Origin: [Clostridium] symbiosum | GTDB lineage: Bacteria; Bacillota; Clostridia; Lachnospirales; Lachnospiraceae | Length of the DNA: 64,000 nucleotides | Direction of reading: 5' to 3' | NCBI GenBank assembly: GCA_021769625.1 | Contig: JAETSN010000017.1 | Location: forward strand, 1 to 64,000 | Shown here: positions 41,581 through 49,688 of the stretch, piece after piece | Position numbering within the stretch: the stretch's first letter is position 1 | Layout of the letters: every line of letters starts with the position of its first letter | The notes under the pieces: model-generated | Told to the model about the DNA's origin: nothing | The model's input: only the letters and a program-made list of their open reading frames with translations | The model's database searches: none | Program-made: the position numbers and the translations under genes

Positions 41581-42102
41581 CTAGCCCTCCTTAAAGTACT
41601 TATTTATCAATGCAACAGCTCCATATGAATCAATATACAACGTATGCCAATCAATACTTATTGCATGCAACTCCTTTTTATAATGTTCCACCAAATCTGT
41701 TTTTGCAGTAAATTGTACATATCCCTCATTTCCTGCATCCCAGCTAAGTTTACAGGCTATGGCAAACAGGTGCGCACCAACTCCCTTATATTTTCCTTCT
41801 CTCCCCACATTAAACGGAGCCGCCTCCACTATGTCCACATGGGTATAAAATTGATCGCGTACATGTTTTAATGCAATCCTCCCCTGCACTACATTGTCAT
41901 CTTCCAGCAGCAGTTCATATACTTCATATCCATTCCTGTGCGGAATACTCCAATCAAATTTCCAACCCTGTTCCTTTAATTTCGCCGCATCCTGCTTTGT
42001 AATTGTTTTAGCTACAAGCCGATATTCTGTATCACATTCTTCTCCTGTCTCGGAACAAATAAGACAATTTGTTAAGGAATCAATTATAATATCTATTTCC
42101 AT
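41581..42102 (-). CDS. GNAT-like N-acetyltransferase
   Basis: 173 residues. The acetyl-CoA loop is probably GREGKYKGVGAHLFAIACKLS, followed by the strand GYVQFTAKTDLVEHYKKELHA; the N-terminus has a CxxC-like TNCLICSETGEECDTEY. The substrate is unknown. It is paired with the 62-residue gene directly downstream. AAGGAGAA precedes the ATG. AT-rich composition fits the surrounding island. Confidence 0.7.
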   Translation of the reverse strand: MEIDIIIDSLTNCLICSETGEECDTEYRLVAKTITKQDAAKLKEQGWKFDWSIPHRNGYEVYELLLEDDNVVQGRIALKHVRDQFYTHVDIVEAAPFNVGREGKYKGVGAHLFAIACKLSWDAGNEGYVQFTAKTDLVEHYKKELHAISIDWHTLYIDSYGAVALINKYFKEG

Positions 42103-42215
42103 ATATTCTCCTTTTTCATTATAACATATTTTCCATTTTTGCGGAAAATATTAGATGTACTGTTTTCGCAACTTTTATTGTCTCTTAATCAAAATACTCA
42201 ACATTCCTACTCCTT

Positions 42216-42872
42216 TTATTCATCATTCAAAAGTTCTCCAAAATACTGAAACAATTCTTCATCCTGTAGCACCATACTTCTCTTAAACCCTGCAAAATTG
42301 CTTTCTCGGCTCAACATTCTTTTAATTCTTTCCAAATACACAGCCTTTAACTTAAAATCGCTTTCATTAAAATAACCTTCGGTGTATTCCAAAAACTCTC
42401 TAAGTTCATTTGAAATCTTATTTTTTAAATTATCTGCTTCAATTTTAGAAATTGATGTCCCAGTGCCATTATATATTTTGTCCAGCAATTCTTTTGTCTT
42501 TTCATTTTCTGTACTGTTTATTCTATCAACAACTTCAACATAATAAGTTGGATATGCATTAAAACACATCAATATGTATATTTCCGGATCTTTTTTCGTG
42601 CAATCTATGATATGGTCATAAGAGCTTCCCTTTATTTTATTACAATGAAAACATGCATAAAACAAATTTTCCCACTTATATTTCAAATGTTCATAATTTT
42701 TAACTGAACGTAAATGCTCTACATTTATTGATGTTGGATATTTTTCCTCACAGATATAACACTTATTATAAAAATCCTGTTGCAATATTGTTAGAACTTT
42801 TTTACTTCTATAATCTTCCTCATTCCGAATTACTATTTCTGGTGGAAGTTTTGATTTATTTATTTTGATCAT
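42216..42872 (-). CDS. HNH nuclease, PtuB-like
   Basis: 218 residues. An HNH/zinc core: CYICEEKYPTSINVEHLRSV, then WENLFYACFHCNKIKGSSYDHIIDC, with CxxC pairs and the catalytic His in NVEHLRS. It overlaps the ATPase gene upstream by 17 bases. An AAA ATPase with a small HNH protein is the Septu (PtuAB) layout, a defence system in which the HNH subunit cleaves nucleic acid once the ATPase is triggered. Retron-associated versions have a reverse transcriptase, absent here. Confidence 0.8.
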   Translation of the reverse strand: MIKINKSKLPPEIVIRNEEDYRSKKVLTILQQDFYNKCYICEEKYPTSINVEHLRSVKNYEHLKYKWENLFYACFHCNKIKGSSYDHIIDCTKKDPEIYILMCFNAYPTYYVEVVDRINSTENEKTKELLDKIYNGTGTSISKIEADNLKNKISNELREFLEYTEGYFNESDFKLKAVYLERIKRMLSRESNFAGFKRSMVLQDEELFQYFGELLNDE

Positions 42873-44022
42873 ACTTTCTTTGTCTTTCTGTTTTCTGGAA
42901 ATCTAATATAATATCCTGCGCCATAAAAATTGGAATAGATTGAAAATATTGAATTAAATCAACCAATTCTCCATCCTCTGAACTATTACGCAGATCCCCC
43001 TTTTCTACCAGCATAAGATATTTTTCATATTTTTTGCTCACTATATCGGAGAATGCTGTTGTATGAAACAAAGAATTTACTAAGCATTCATACGAATATT
43101 CCGTTAAATCCTCTACTCTAATATTTCTTTCCAAATCATAAACTACTGCCGATTTTATCGAAGATACTACAAACGGCGAGTGGGTTGCCACAATAAACTG
43201 AATATTAGGAAAGACTTTGACCAAAAATGGAAGAATCCTTTTTTGCCACGCAATATGTAAATGCTGTTCTATTTCATCTATCAATACAATTCCCGGCAAG
43301 TCATATCTTAAATGTGCCTGATGCTCCATTCTGATTACAATTTCAGAAAAAATATTAAAAAGAGCCGCATAGCCGCTTGCCATTTCGTCAAGTCCAAATT
43401 CCTCTCTATCTGGCAGCTTAATCTTAAAACACATATCCTTCAATGAAAATTTTAATAACAGCTGATTATTCTCAAATAATTCTCTCAATGCACTCTGTAG
43501 CCAATCAAACCAACTCTCTGTATCCCGAATACCCTCTATTTCTCCATTTTCTTTTGCAAACAATTTTTCTACATACATATATACAAGGAGCTGCTCAAAT
43601 GATACATTCATATTCTCAGAAATACTTTTTACTTTAGTTATATCAACCGGCTCAACTGTCTTTGTTTTATTCATTACAAGCTTTCTGTCTGCCGAGAAAT
43701 TCACCAAAATAATTTGACCTTCCTGATATAATTTATACATTTCCTTTCCATCAATACTATTGCCCAAATTACTTTTTATCTCTATTTCAGAAGAAGATGA
43801 ATGCAGACGCATTTCATTCCAAGTTTGTCCCATAAACCCCATCACATGAAAAACCGAGTTTTCAATTGCATTTATTACACTTGTTTTTCCACAGCCATTA
43901 ATTCCTGTAAGCAATAAATGCTTCTTTTCATTTTGGGACAACTCTATTTTGATATTCTGTAAATGTCTAATCTGCTTTATAGTAATTTCAGTTAAATATA
44001 CCTGCTCCATTTTATCCCCCAA
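42856..44022 (-). CDS. AAA/ABC-like ATPase, PtuA-like
   Basis: 388 residues. Walker A TGINGCGKTS near residue 38, a regulatory middle (residues ~110-240), and Walker B GIVLIDEIEQHLHIAWQ followed by the switch IQFIVATHSPFVVSSI. This is the OLD/RecF-like AAA_21 architecture of PtuA, somewhat shorter than typical. It is translationally coupled to the HNH gene. Together they most likely form a Septu-type defence module; a different ATPase-HNH system cannot be excluded. Confidence 0.8.
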   Translation of the reverse strand: MGDKMEQVYLTEITIKQIRHLQNIKIELSQNEKKHLLLTGINGCGKTSVINAIENSVFHVMGFMGQTWNEMRLHSSSSEIEIKSNLGNSIDGKEMYKLYQEGQIILVNFSADRKLVMNKTKTVEPVDITKVKSISENMNVSFEQLLVYMYVEKLFAKENGEIEGIRDTESWFDWLQSALRELFENNQLLLKFSLKDMCFKIKLPDREEFGLDEMASGYAALFNIFSEIVIRMEHQAHLRYDLPGIVLIDEIEQHLHIAWQKRILPFLVKVFPNIQFIVATHSPFVVSSIKSAVVYDLERNIRVEDLTEYSYECLVNSLFHTTAFSDIVSKKYEKYLMLVEKGDLRNSSEDGELVDLIQYFQSIPIFMAQDIILDFQKTERQRKYDQNK

Positions 44023-44042
44023 TGATAAAGCTCTAATAATTT

Positions 44043-44450
44043 CTACAATTCTTCCCTACCTGTGAGTTCCACTACTTCTTTGATTGCAAGCCCCGAATAT
44101 TTTGCCACTTTCTCTATCGACAATTCCCCATCCTGAATCATTCGCAATGCCGTCTCCCTTTTACCTTTATCCAAAATTCTTTTCGCTTCAGTCTCAATCA
44201 TCGGTCCTCTCATCATCCTACCTACGCCTTTCTGTATGTTCCCATACTTCCGCGCAATCTCTTTGAGCACATCGCCGGAAAGTTCGATGATTACCCGCTT
44301 ATCAAACGCTCCGATTACTTTCTCTCTCTCCAGTTCGTCAAGCCGTTCCAGAATCCCCTGGTATTCTGCTTTCAGCTCCTCCAACTTCTGTTCATTACTA
44401 TTATACATCATAAGCTGCTTCTCATGTGAAAAATATTGTCTAAAGAGCAT
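44043..44450 (-). CDS. Hypothetical protein with nuclease-tail-like C-terminus
   Basis: 135 residues. A helical N-terminus (EQKLEELKAEYQGILERLDE) leads to a C-terminus (GKRETALRMIQDGELSIEKV, AKYSGLAIKEVVEL) resembling the tail of Rpn-type PD-(D/E)XK proteins. No nuclease core is present, so it may be the 3' part of a longer, truncated gene. The start has only a weak ribosome site. Function unknown. Confidence 0.5.
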   Translation of the reverse strand: MLFRQYFSHEKQLMMYNSNEQKLEELKAEYQGILERLDELEREKVIGAFDKRVIIELSGDVLKEIARKYGNIQKGVGRMMRGPMIETEAKRILDKGKRETALRMIQDGELSIEKVAKYSGLAIKEVVELTGREEL

Positions 44451-44479
44451 TCCTACATCTTCACAACCGTAACATCATC

Positions 44480-46282
44480 TCATATCCTCAGCGCCTCAAA
44501 CGCCTGCTGCAGATTTAATTTACCAAAACCCCACCTCCTGTCCGGATACTCCATCACAGCCTCCTTTGAAGCTCCCCGCTGCAGGTAGCTTTTAATTTCC
44601 ATACTTTTGATAAATACATCATTTCCTCTCACCACAGCCCATTCCAGAAACTGTGCCACAGCCCCGGCCGTGATGGCGGCCGCCATGCTGCTGCCGGTCA
44701 CTCTGAAGCTTCCGAGGCCCCCCGTATTTTCCGCGCCCGGAAGCCCGGGCAGCGAAGCGGGCGCTCTGCCCGGCACAGGTATATCCACTCCCGGCGCCGC
44801 CATATCCGGTTTGATCTGCCCGTCCACAGCATACCCTCTGCCGCTCTCGCTCCAGAAAGCGCCGGTCTCATCCGCATAAGTCGAGATCGTGATCACCTCT
44901 CTGGCATAAGCAGGCTCCGTCAATGTGATATCCGGGTCCGGCTGCAAAAAGAAGACTTCACCGCTGAGAAATGCTTTCACCGGCAGCCATATATGGAAAC
45001 TCCCTGCATTTCTCATTTTGATGCGCCAGATACCTGCTGTCGGATTCTCAAACCGCAGCACCATAAGCGTCCTGCCTGAACTCTGTTCCGCCAGTTCCGC
45101 CTCCACATACACTATCGTATTCTCAAAAATGAAACTGATCCGTTTGCTTCCGCTTACGATACTGCTTAAAATCGCCGTACTCTCACCCCCCGGCGAGATC
45201 AGGATGATCGAAAAAACCTCAGGGATACTGCCCCAGATTTCCGCCGTAAAGCCGTTTACGCCCTCCCCTACCCGCAATTCTACATCCCTATCTCCCGTGC
45301 CTGCAAAATGTCCCGCCTGGTTTCCCTCGTTCCCGCCGCAGACCACGACTGCCCGGCTGCGCCGCAGGGCAATATCATCCAGTAATTCGGAAAACAGGGA
45401 AGTCCCGTCGTGAGGCCCCATGCTGCTTCCCATCCCCAGACAATACACTAACGGCTTTTGAAAGATCTCGCAGTAACTGTCGATAAAGCGGTACGCCAGC
45501 ATGATATCTATTTCATTGTAAGCTTCCGCATTTTCCGCTATATAAAGAAACTCCCGGATATCTCTCTTTGCCTGTCTGCACTTTACAATGACATATTCCG
45601 CATTCACCGCGCCGCCGTATATTTCATCCCCAATCCTGCCGCCCGCAGCCCCTGCCATAGCGCTGCCGTGCCCCGTTTCATCCCGGGAAGGTACTTTCAT
45701 AAAAGGATTACCGTTTTGCAGCGCCGCATTGATATCCTCCTGCGTATAGACTGTCCCGAAAGGCACATCCATCGTCCCCCGCCTCGCCACACTGTCGTCA
45801 TTCCATCGCCTCATCCTCTCTTCATCCACCGTCATCCCTATCTCCGCGCCGCCGTCCCGTCCGTCGTTAGTACTTCCGAAGGGAATCGTCTGATCCCAGA
45901 TCGCCAGTATGCGGCTGCTGCCGTCTTCCCTGCGGAAGGCAGGCATCGTATAATCTATTCCCGAATCGGCGATCCCGATAATCACATTTTGCCCTGTCAG
46001 CTGCAGAGGCGGCTGCTGTACCTGCAGTATCCCCGACTTCAGCAGGGGAAAGGAGATGCTCTGCATCGGGGCATACAATTTCGGCAAAAAGCGATACGTA
46101 TAATCCGTAAATGACAAAGGAGCCAGCTCCCTCTTGTTAATGACCAGAACACCCAGAATGCTGCTGATCTTCATATAGCAGTAATCGCTTGTCAATCGGC
46201 TGATTTCCTCGCTCAGCGGCCAGAAATCCAACAGAGCGCTGTAATAATCATCACTGTAAATTCTCTCTTCACAGGAAGGCAT
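44480..46282 (-). CDS. Subtilisin-like S8 peptidase, Csp-like
   Basis: 600 residues, no signal peptide. A catalytic triad is visible: Asp in IIGIADSGIDYTMPAF, His in DETGHGSAMAGAAGG, Ser in FRVTGSSMAAAITAG (in the GTS position). A large insertion between His and Ser has a beta-rich jelly-roll-like section (FIFENTIVYVEAELAEQ). It resembles the CspA/B/C germination proteases of Clostridia, but here the triad is complete, so it should be active rather than a pseudoprotease. The substrate is unknown; no spore-germination genes are nearby. Confidence 0.88.
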   Translation of the reverse strand: MPSCEERIYSDDYYSALLDFWPLSEEISRLTSDYCYMKISSILGVLVINKRELAPLSFTDYTYRFLPKLYAPMQSISFPLLKSGILQVQQPPLQLTGQNVIIGIADSGIDYTMPAFRREDGSSRILAIWDQTIPFGSTNDGRDGGAEIGMTVDEERMRRWNDDSVARRGTMDVPFGTVYTQEDINAALQNGNPFMKVPSRDETGHGSAMAGAAGGRIGDEIYGGAVNAEYVIVKCRQAKRDIREFLYIAENAEAYNEIDIMLAYRFIDSYCEIFQKPLVYCLGMGSSMGPHDGTSLFSELLDDIALRRSRAVVVCGGNEGNQAGHFAGTGDRDVELRVGEGVNGFTAEIWGSIPEVFSIILISPGGESTAILSSIVSGSKRISFIFENTIVYVEAELAEQSSGRTLMVLRFENPTAGIWRIKMRNAGSFHIWLPVKAFLSGEVFFLQPDPDITLTEPAYAREVITISTYADETGAFWSESGRGYAVDGQIKPDMAAPGVDIPVPGRAPASLPGLPGAENTGGLGSFRVTGSSMAAAITAGAVAQFLEWAVVRGNDVFIKSMEIKSYLQRGASKEAVMEYPDRRWGFGKLNLQQAFEALRI

Positions 46283-46348
46283 AAAAAACCTCCAGACATA
46301 CTTTTTTTACCATATGCGCGGCAAGGCTGTTCTGTTCATCGCAGGCGC

Positions 46349-46388
46349 AAAAAGCCGGAAAGCTCTCAAATCAGCTTTCCGGCTTTTT
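46349..46388 (-). terminator. Terminator after the HD-GYP gene
   Basis: AAAAAGCCGGAAAGCT and AGCTTTCCGGCTTTTT, a 16-bp stem with an 8-base loop, 51 bases past the HD-GYP stop. Confidence 0.9.
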
Positions 46389-46438
46389 ATGTCCGCTTTA
46401 ACTACAGTCAGCCGCTGTGTGTAAACCTGCAGACTGTA

Positions 46439-47536
46439 TTAATCATCGGAATATTTATTTATAATAACGATAAACTCTCCCTTCACTTCGCTGAATGCCT
46501 TCAACAGCTTTGGAGAAAAAACGCCGCTCTGTCCGGTCACTATCATCTGGTAAGCTTTATCCGCCGGGTATGCCGCCTTATAGATTCGCTTAGAGGTAAG
46601 CGCATCATAGGCATCCACCAGAGAGACAACCTGCGCTGCAATACTGATCTCCTCACCTTTCAGCCCGTCGGGATAACCGTTTCCGTCATACTTTTCATGG
46701 TGATGTCTTGCAATATCATAAGCATAATCACAGAATTCCTTATTGTCCAGATGAATTACCTTCTCAATGATCTCCGCTCCCTTTGTCGTGTGGGATTTTA
46801 TGACCTCATACTCGTCCTCGGTAAGCTTTCCTGCTTTCAGTATAATATTGTCAGGAATCACTATCTTCCCGATATCGTGCAGGGCGGATGCTTCTGCAAT
46901 GACCTCAAGCTTTTCCGCTGTCAGCTTATACTCCGGATACAGTTTCATCACACTCGTTCCCAGACATAATGCAAGTTCATGGATCCTTTTGATATGCTGC
47001 TTTGACTCCAGATTTCTGAATTCCACAATATTACTTAAAGATGTGACCAAAACCTCGTTGGCATGTTTCTGTTTCTCCGCCATGATCTTAAGGACAGCGT
47101 TTTGTTTCTGAAGCTTTTCAGTCTGATTTTTTACCATTACCTCCAGCTGCAGTTTATACTGGAACACCTCTATCATATTATCGACAAGCTGTTTCACTAC
47201 TTCCGGGTAAAACGGTTTTTTTATGGATCCCAGGATACCGTACTCATACCCTTTTTTCTCCAGCTCCGCTGCCGTTTCGTTTGTGATCATGATGAACGGA
47301 AACCTGTTTACAAACTTTTTTTCCCAGAGCCAGCCCAACACTTTAAAATTGTCTCTGGCAGGTATCGCGATATTTACCAGCACAGCCGCTATTGCCGCGG
47401 CCTGATTTCTCAATATCTCGACTCCCTCTTTCTCACTCATCACCGCCTGGATTTTATATTTATCCTGAAGTATTTCTGCAAGCCTCTTGCGGCTGAACTC
47501 ATCGTCCTCCAGAATCAGTATCGTATCACGTGCCAT
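46439..47536 (-). CDS. HD-GYP protein with degenerate receiver domain
   Basis: 365 residues. An N-terminal receiver (residues 1-120) keeps the acidic EDDEF and the Lys in SIKKPF, but the phosphorylated Asp is Asn: AAVLVNIAIPARDNF. A coiled linker (QLEVMVKNQTEKLQKQNAVL) leads to the HD-GYP domain with ALHDIGKIVIPDNI, ARHHHEKYDGNGYPDGLKG and SLVDAYDALTSKR. HD-GYP domains hydrolyse cyclic di-GMP. Control is thus probably by protein binding rather than phosphorylation. It is 20 bases downstream of the FapA-like gene. Confidence 0.9.
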   Translation of the reverse strand: MARDTILILEDDEFSRKRLAEILQDKYKIQAVMSEKEGVEILRNQAAAIAAVLVNIAIPARDNFKVLGWLWEKKFVNRFPFIMITNETAAELEKKGYEYGILGSIKKPFYPEVVKQLVDNMIEVFQYKLQLEVMVKNQTEKLQKQNAVLKIMAEKQKHANEVLVTSLSNIVEFRNLESKQHIKRIHELALCLGTSVMKLYPEYKLTAEKLEVIAEASALHDIGKIVIPDNIILKAGKLTEDEYEVIKSHTTKGAEIIEKVIHLDNKEFCDYAYDIARHHHEKYDGNGYPDGLKGEEISIAAQVVSLVDAYDALTSKRIYKAAYPADKAYQMIVTGQSGVFSPKLLKAFSEVKGEFIVIINKYSDD

Positions 47537-47555
47537 TTTCCGCCTTCCCCCTATT

Positions 47556-49622
47556 TTATAATTTTGCCATTACAACATTTTTACCCCGGAGTTTGAAAAT
47601 AATTCTGACCATGGATGACGGCAGCACATATCTGATCGAATTTATCTCGACAACACTTCCCGCATGCGCAATTCCTCTGACGATCACCGCTTTCATCTCC
47701 GGTCCCGTAATATTATCCAGTTTGGAAACTTCTGCATCCAGATCCGCCAGTTCCTTGTCCTTTGCCACGATCGCAGCATTCAGTCTCTTGATCAGTTCCG
47801 CTGCCTGCCCCTTATCCGGCGGAAGCGACTGAAGGATACTGTTCCAGCGCTCTTCCAGCATATGCAGCTCATCCTGTATCTTCCCTCTTCTCTTTGCAAA
47901 AACACCCTGCTGCTTTTTATAAAGCACATTTCTGCCTATTTCCAGCACTGTTTTTATATGGCTCTTATTTCCGAGATTATAGGTATCCACTCCCTTTACC
48001 GCACGGGTCAGGCCGCCCAGCAGCATCCCCTTACTTCCCGATACAATAACCTTCTCGAGCGTGTTGATGTTGCTGTTCATAATATAATTAGCCCTGATAT
48101 TTCCCTCCGCATCGATATTAGCCGCCTCGAAAAAGCTTCCGGAGACTTCTCCCTTCGCCTCGATAAAGCAGTCATTTTTAGAGCAGCTTCCCTTTTTTAT
48201 CATGACATTGCCGCCGGCTATGAGTTTACCGGCCTCCACGTTATGCTCTACAATAATGTCGCCGGTAGCCGAAATATAACCGCCGGAACAAACGCTGCCG
48301 ATCACATATACGGAACCGTCAACTTCCAGTTTTCCGGTAACAGCTGTCACATCTTCTTTCACGATGACCATATTGCTGATAATGATCTGCCCGTTTACAT
48401 ACTCAAATTTGCCGCTTAGTTTGGAGACATAGGTCACTCCGTCCTGCTCGATCGCAAAGCCTTTTCCTTTTAACGGTTTTTTTTCGGCTCCGTCATTGGC
48501 ATGTATCACTTCCCCGAAAACGTTCTGACCGTCTTTTCCTTTTTCAGCCGGATGGTAGACGGCAATTCTTTCGCCTTTTTCTACCATTTCAAATGCCTCT
48601 ATATTCACATAATCCACTCCGCCGTCCGGAAGCGGTGCCGGGATCCGGGGAAGATCAAGCCTGACAAAAAATTCAAACCATCCGTTTTTACCGTCTTCGG
48701 CAGGTATGCCCTCAGCGATCAGTACTCTTTCGTTCACCTTCCGTTTTTGGATCATTTCGGTGATCGCTTTCTTATCGATCCCCAGCACTATGCCCCTTTC
48801 TTTCAGCGCATCATAAATATCTTCTTCCGTGACATCATCCCCGGTAATAAACTGGATAAAAGCAAACACTCTGTTTCCGTTGTCTTCCACAAAAATACTG
48901 AATTCTTTTCTCAGCGAATGTCCATCGCCCGCTCCCGGTTTAACCTCGGTTCTGTAGGTTGTCGTTTTTTCTTTCAGGAGCTTTTCCCGTTTTTCCTTCA
49001 TATCCGCACCGGAGAAGATCAGTTTTGCATAAGACTTTACATCCAATCCTGCTTCAAGGCCCAGACGGATTTCCTTCATCTGCCAATGGCTGAAAAGGCT
49101 GTTCGTATAATAGGACACTTTCAGTTTCTTTTCCAGCCCAAGGCGTATTTCCCTCATCTGCATCCAGTTATACTGGGAATTTGCATATACACAGACATCC
49201 AGTTCCTCGTACAATCCTATCCGGATCTCATGGATCTGCTGCACATACATGTCATCGGTCAGCCAGGCATCAATGAGAAGCCCATCCTCCAACGCAAGGC
49301 GGATCTCTTCCAGTTCGTCATCCACGAAGCCTCTTTCGAGATAAGGGATCAGATTAATGGAAGAATATGTCGAAAGCCGGATCTGCTTCATCGTTTCATA
49401 CGAATTTGTCGGATCCGCATAGGAGGATACATCTACTTTGTCCTTGATCCCCATACGAATCTGTTCCATCTGAAGATAGTTAAACTCCGGATTGGAATAT
49501 AATGACACATCCAGTCCGTCCTCCTTTCCCAGAAGGATCTCCTGATGCTGCTCTTTTTCATATCCCGCATTTTCTATCATAGAAAAGTCAGCTTTTTTTG
49601 GCAGTGTCCGCTTAATATGCAT
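47556..49622 (-). CDS. FapA/DUF342 protein with N-terminal repeats
   Basis: About 688 residues. Residues ~20-215 carry six ~33-residue repeats of a form like QMEQIRMGIKDKVDVSSYAD, MREIRLGLEKKLKVSYYTN, which are common in Clostridial scaffold or relaxase proteins. The rest is the FapA/DUF342 polymer-like beta-helix (VTAVTGKLEVDGSVYVIGSV, AGGNVMIKKGSCSKNDCFIE) with a C-terminal coiled coil (QDELHMLEERWNSIL). DUF342 proteins have roles in flagella or adhesion-linked signalling. The start at 49622 follows AAGGATGG. Coupled to the HD-GYP gene. Confidence 0.85.
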   Translation of the reverse strand: MHIKRTLPKKADFSMIENAGYEKEQHQEILLGKEDGLDVSLYSNPEFNYLQMEQIRMGIKDKVDVSSYADPTNSYETMKQIRLSTYSSINLIPYLERGFVDDELEEIRLALEDGLLIDAWLTDDMYVQQIHEIRIGLYEELDVCVYANSQYNWMQMREIRLGLEKKLKVSYYTNSLFSHWQMKEIRLGLEAGLDVKSYAKLIFSGADMKEKREKLLKEKTTTYRTEVKPGAGDGHSLRKEFSIFVEDNGNRVFAFIQFITGDDVTEEDIYDALKERGIVLGIDKKAITEMIQKRKVNERVLIAEGIPAEDGKNGWFEFFVRLDLPRIPAPLPDGGVDYVNIEAFEMVEKGERIAVYHPAEKGKDGQNVFGEVIHANDGAEKKPLKGKGFAIEQDGVTYVSKLSGKFEYVNGQIIISNMVIVKEDVTAVTGKLEVDGSVYVIGSVCSGGYISATGDIIVEHNVEAGKLIAGGNVMIKKGSCSKNDCFIEAKGEVSGSFFEAANIDAEGNIRANYIMNSNINTLEKVIVSGSKGMLLGGLTRAVKGVDTYNLGNKSHIKTVLEIGRNVLYKKQQGVFAKRRGKIQDELHMLEERWNSILQSLPPDKGQAAELIKRLNAAIVAKDKELADLDAEVSKLDNITGPEMKAVIVRGIAHAGSVVEINSIRYVLPSSMVRIIFKLRGKNVVMAKL

Positions 49623-49688
49623 ATAAAACCCATCCTTAATATTAAAATATGTAGGCCTCAATATTATACTATATTTATTTGAAAAAGT

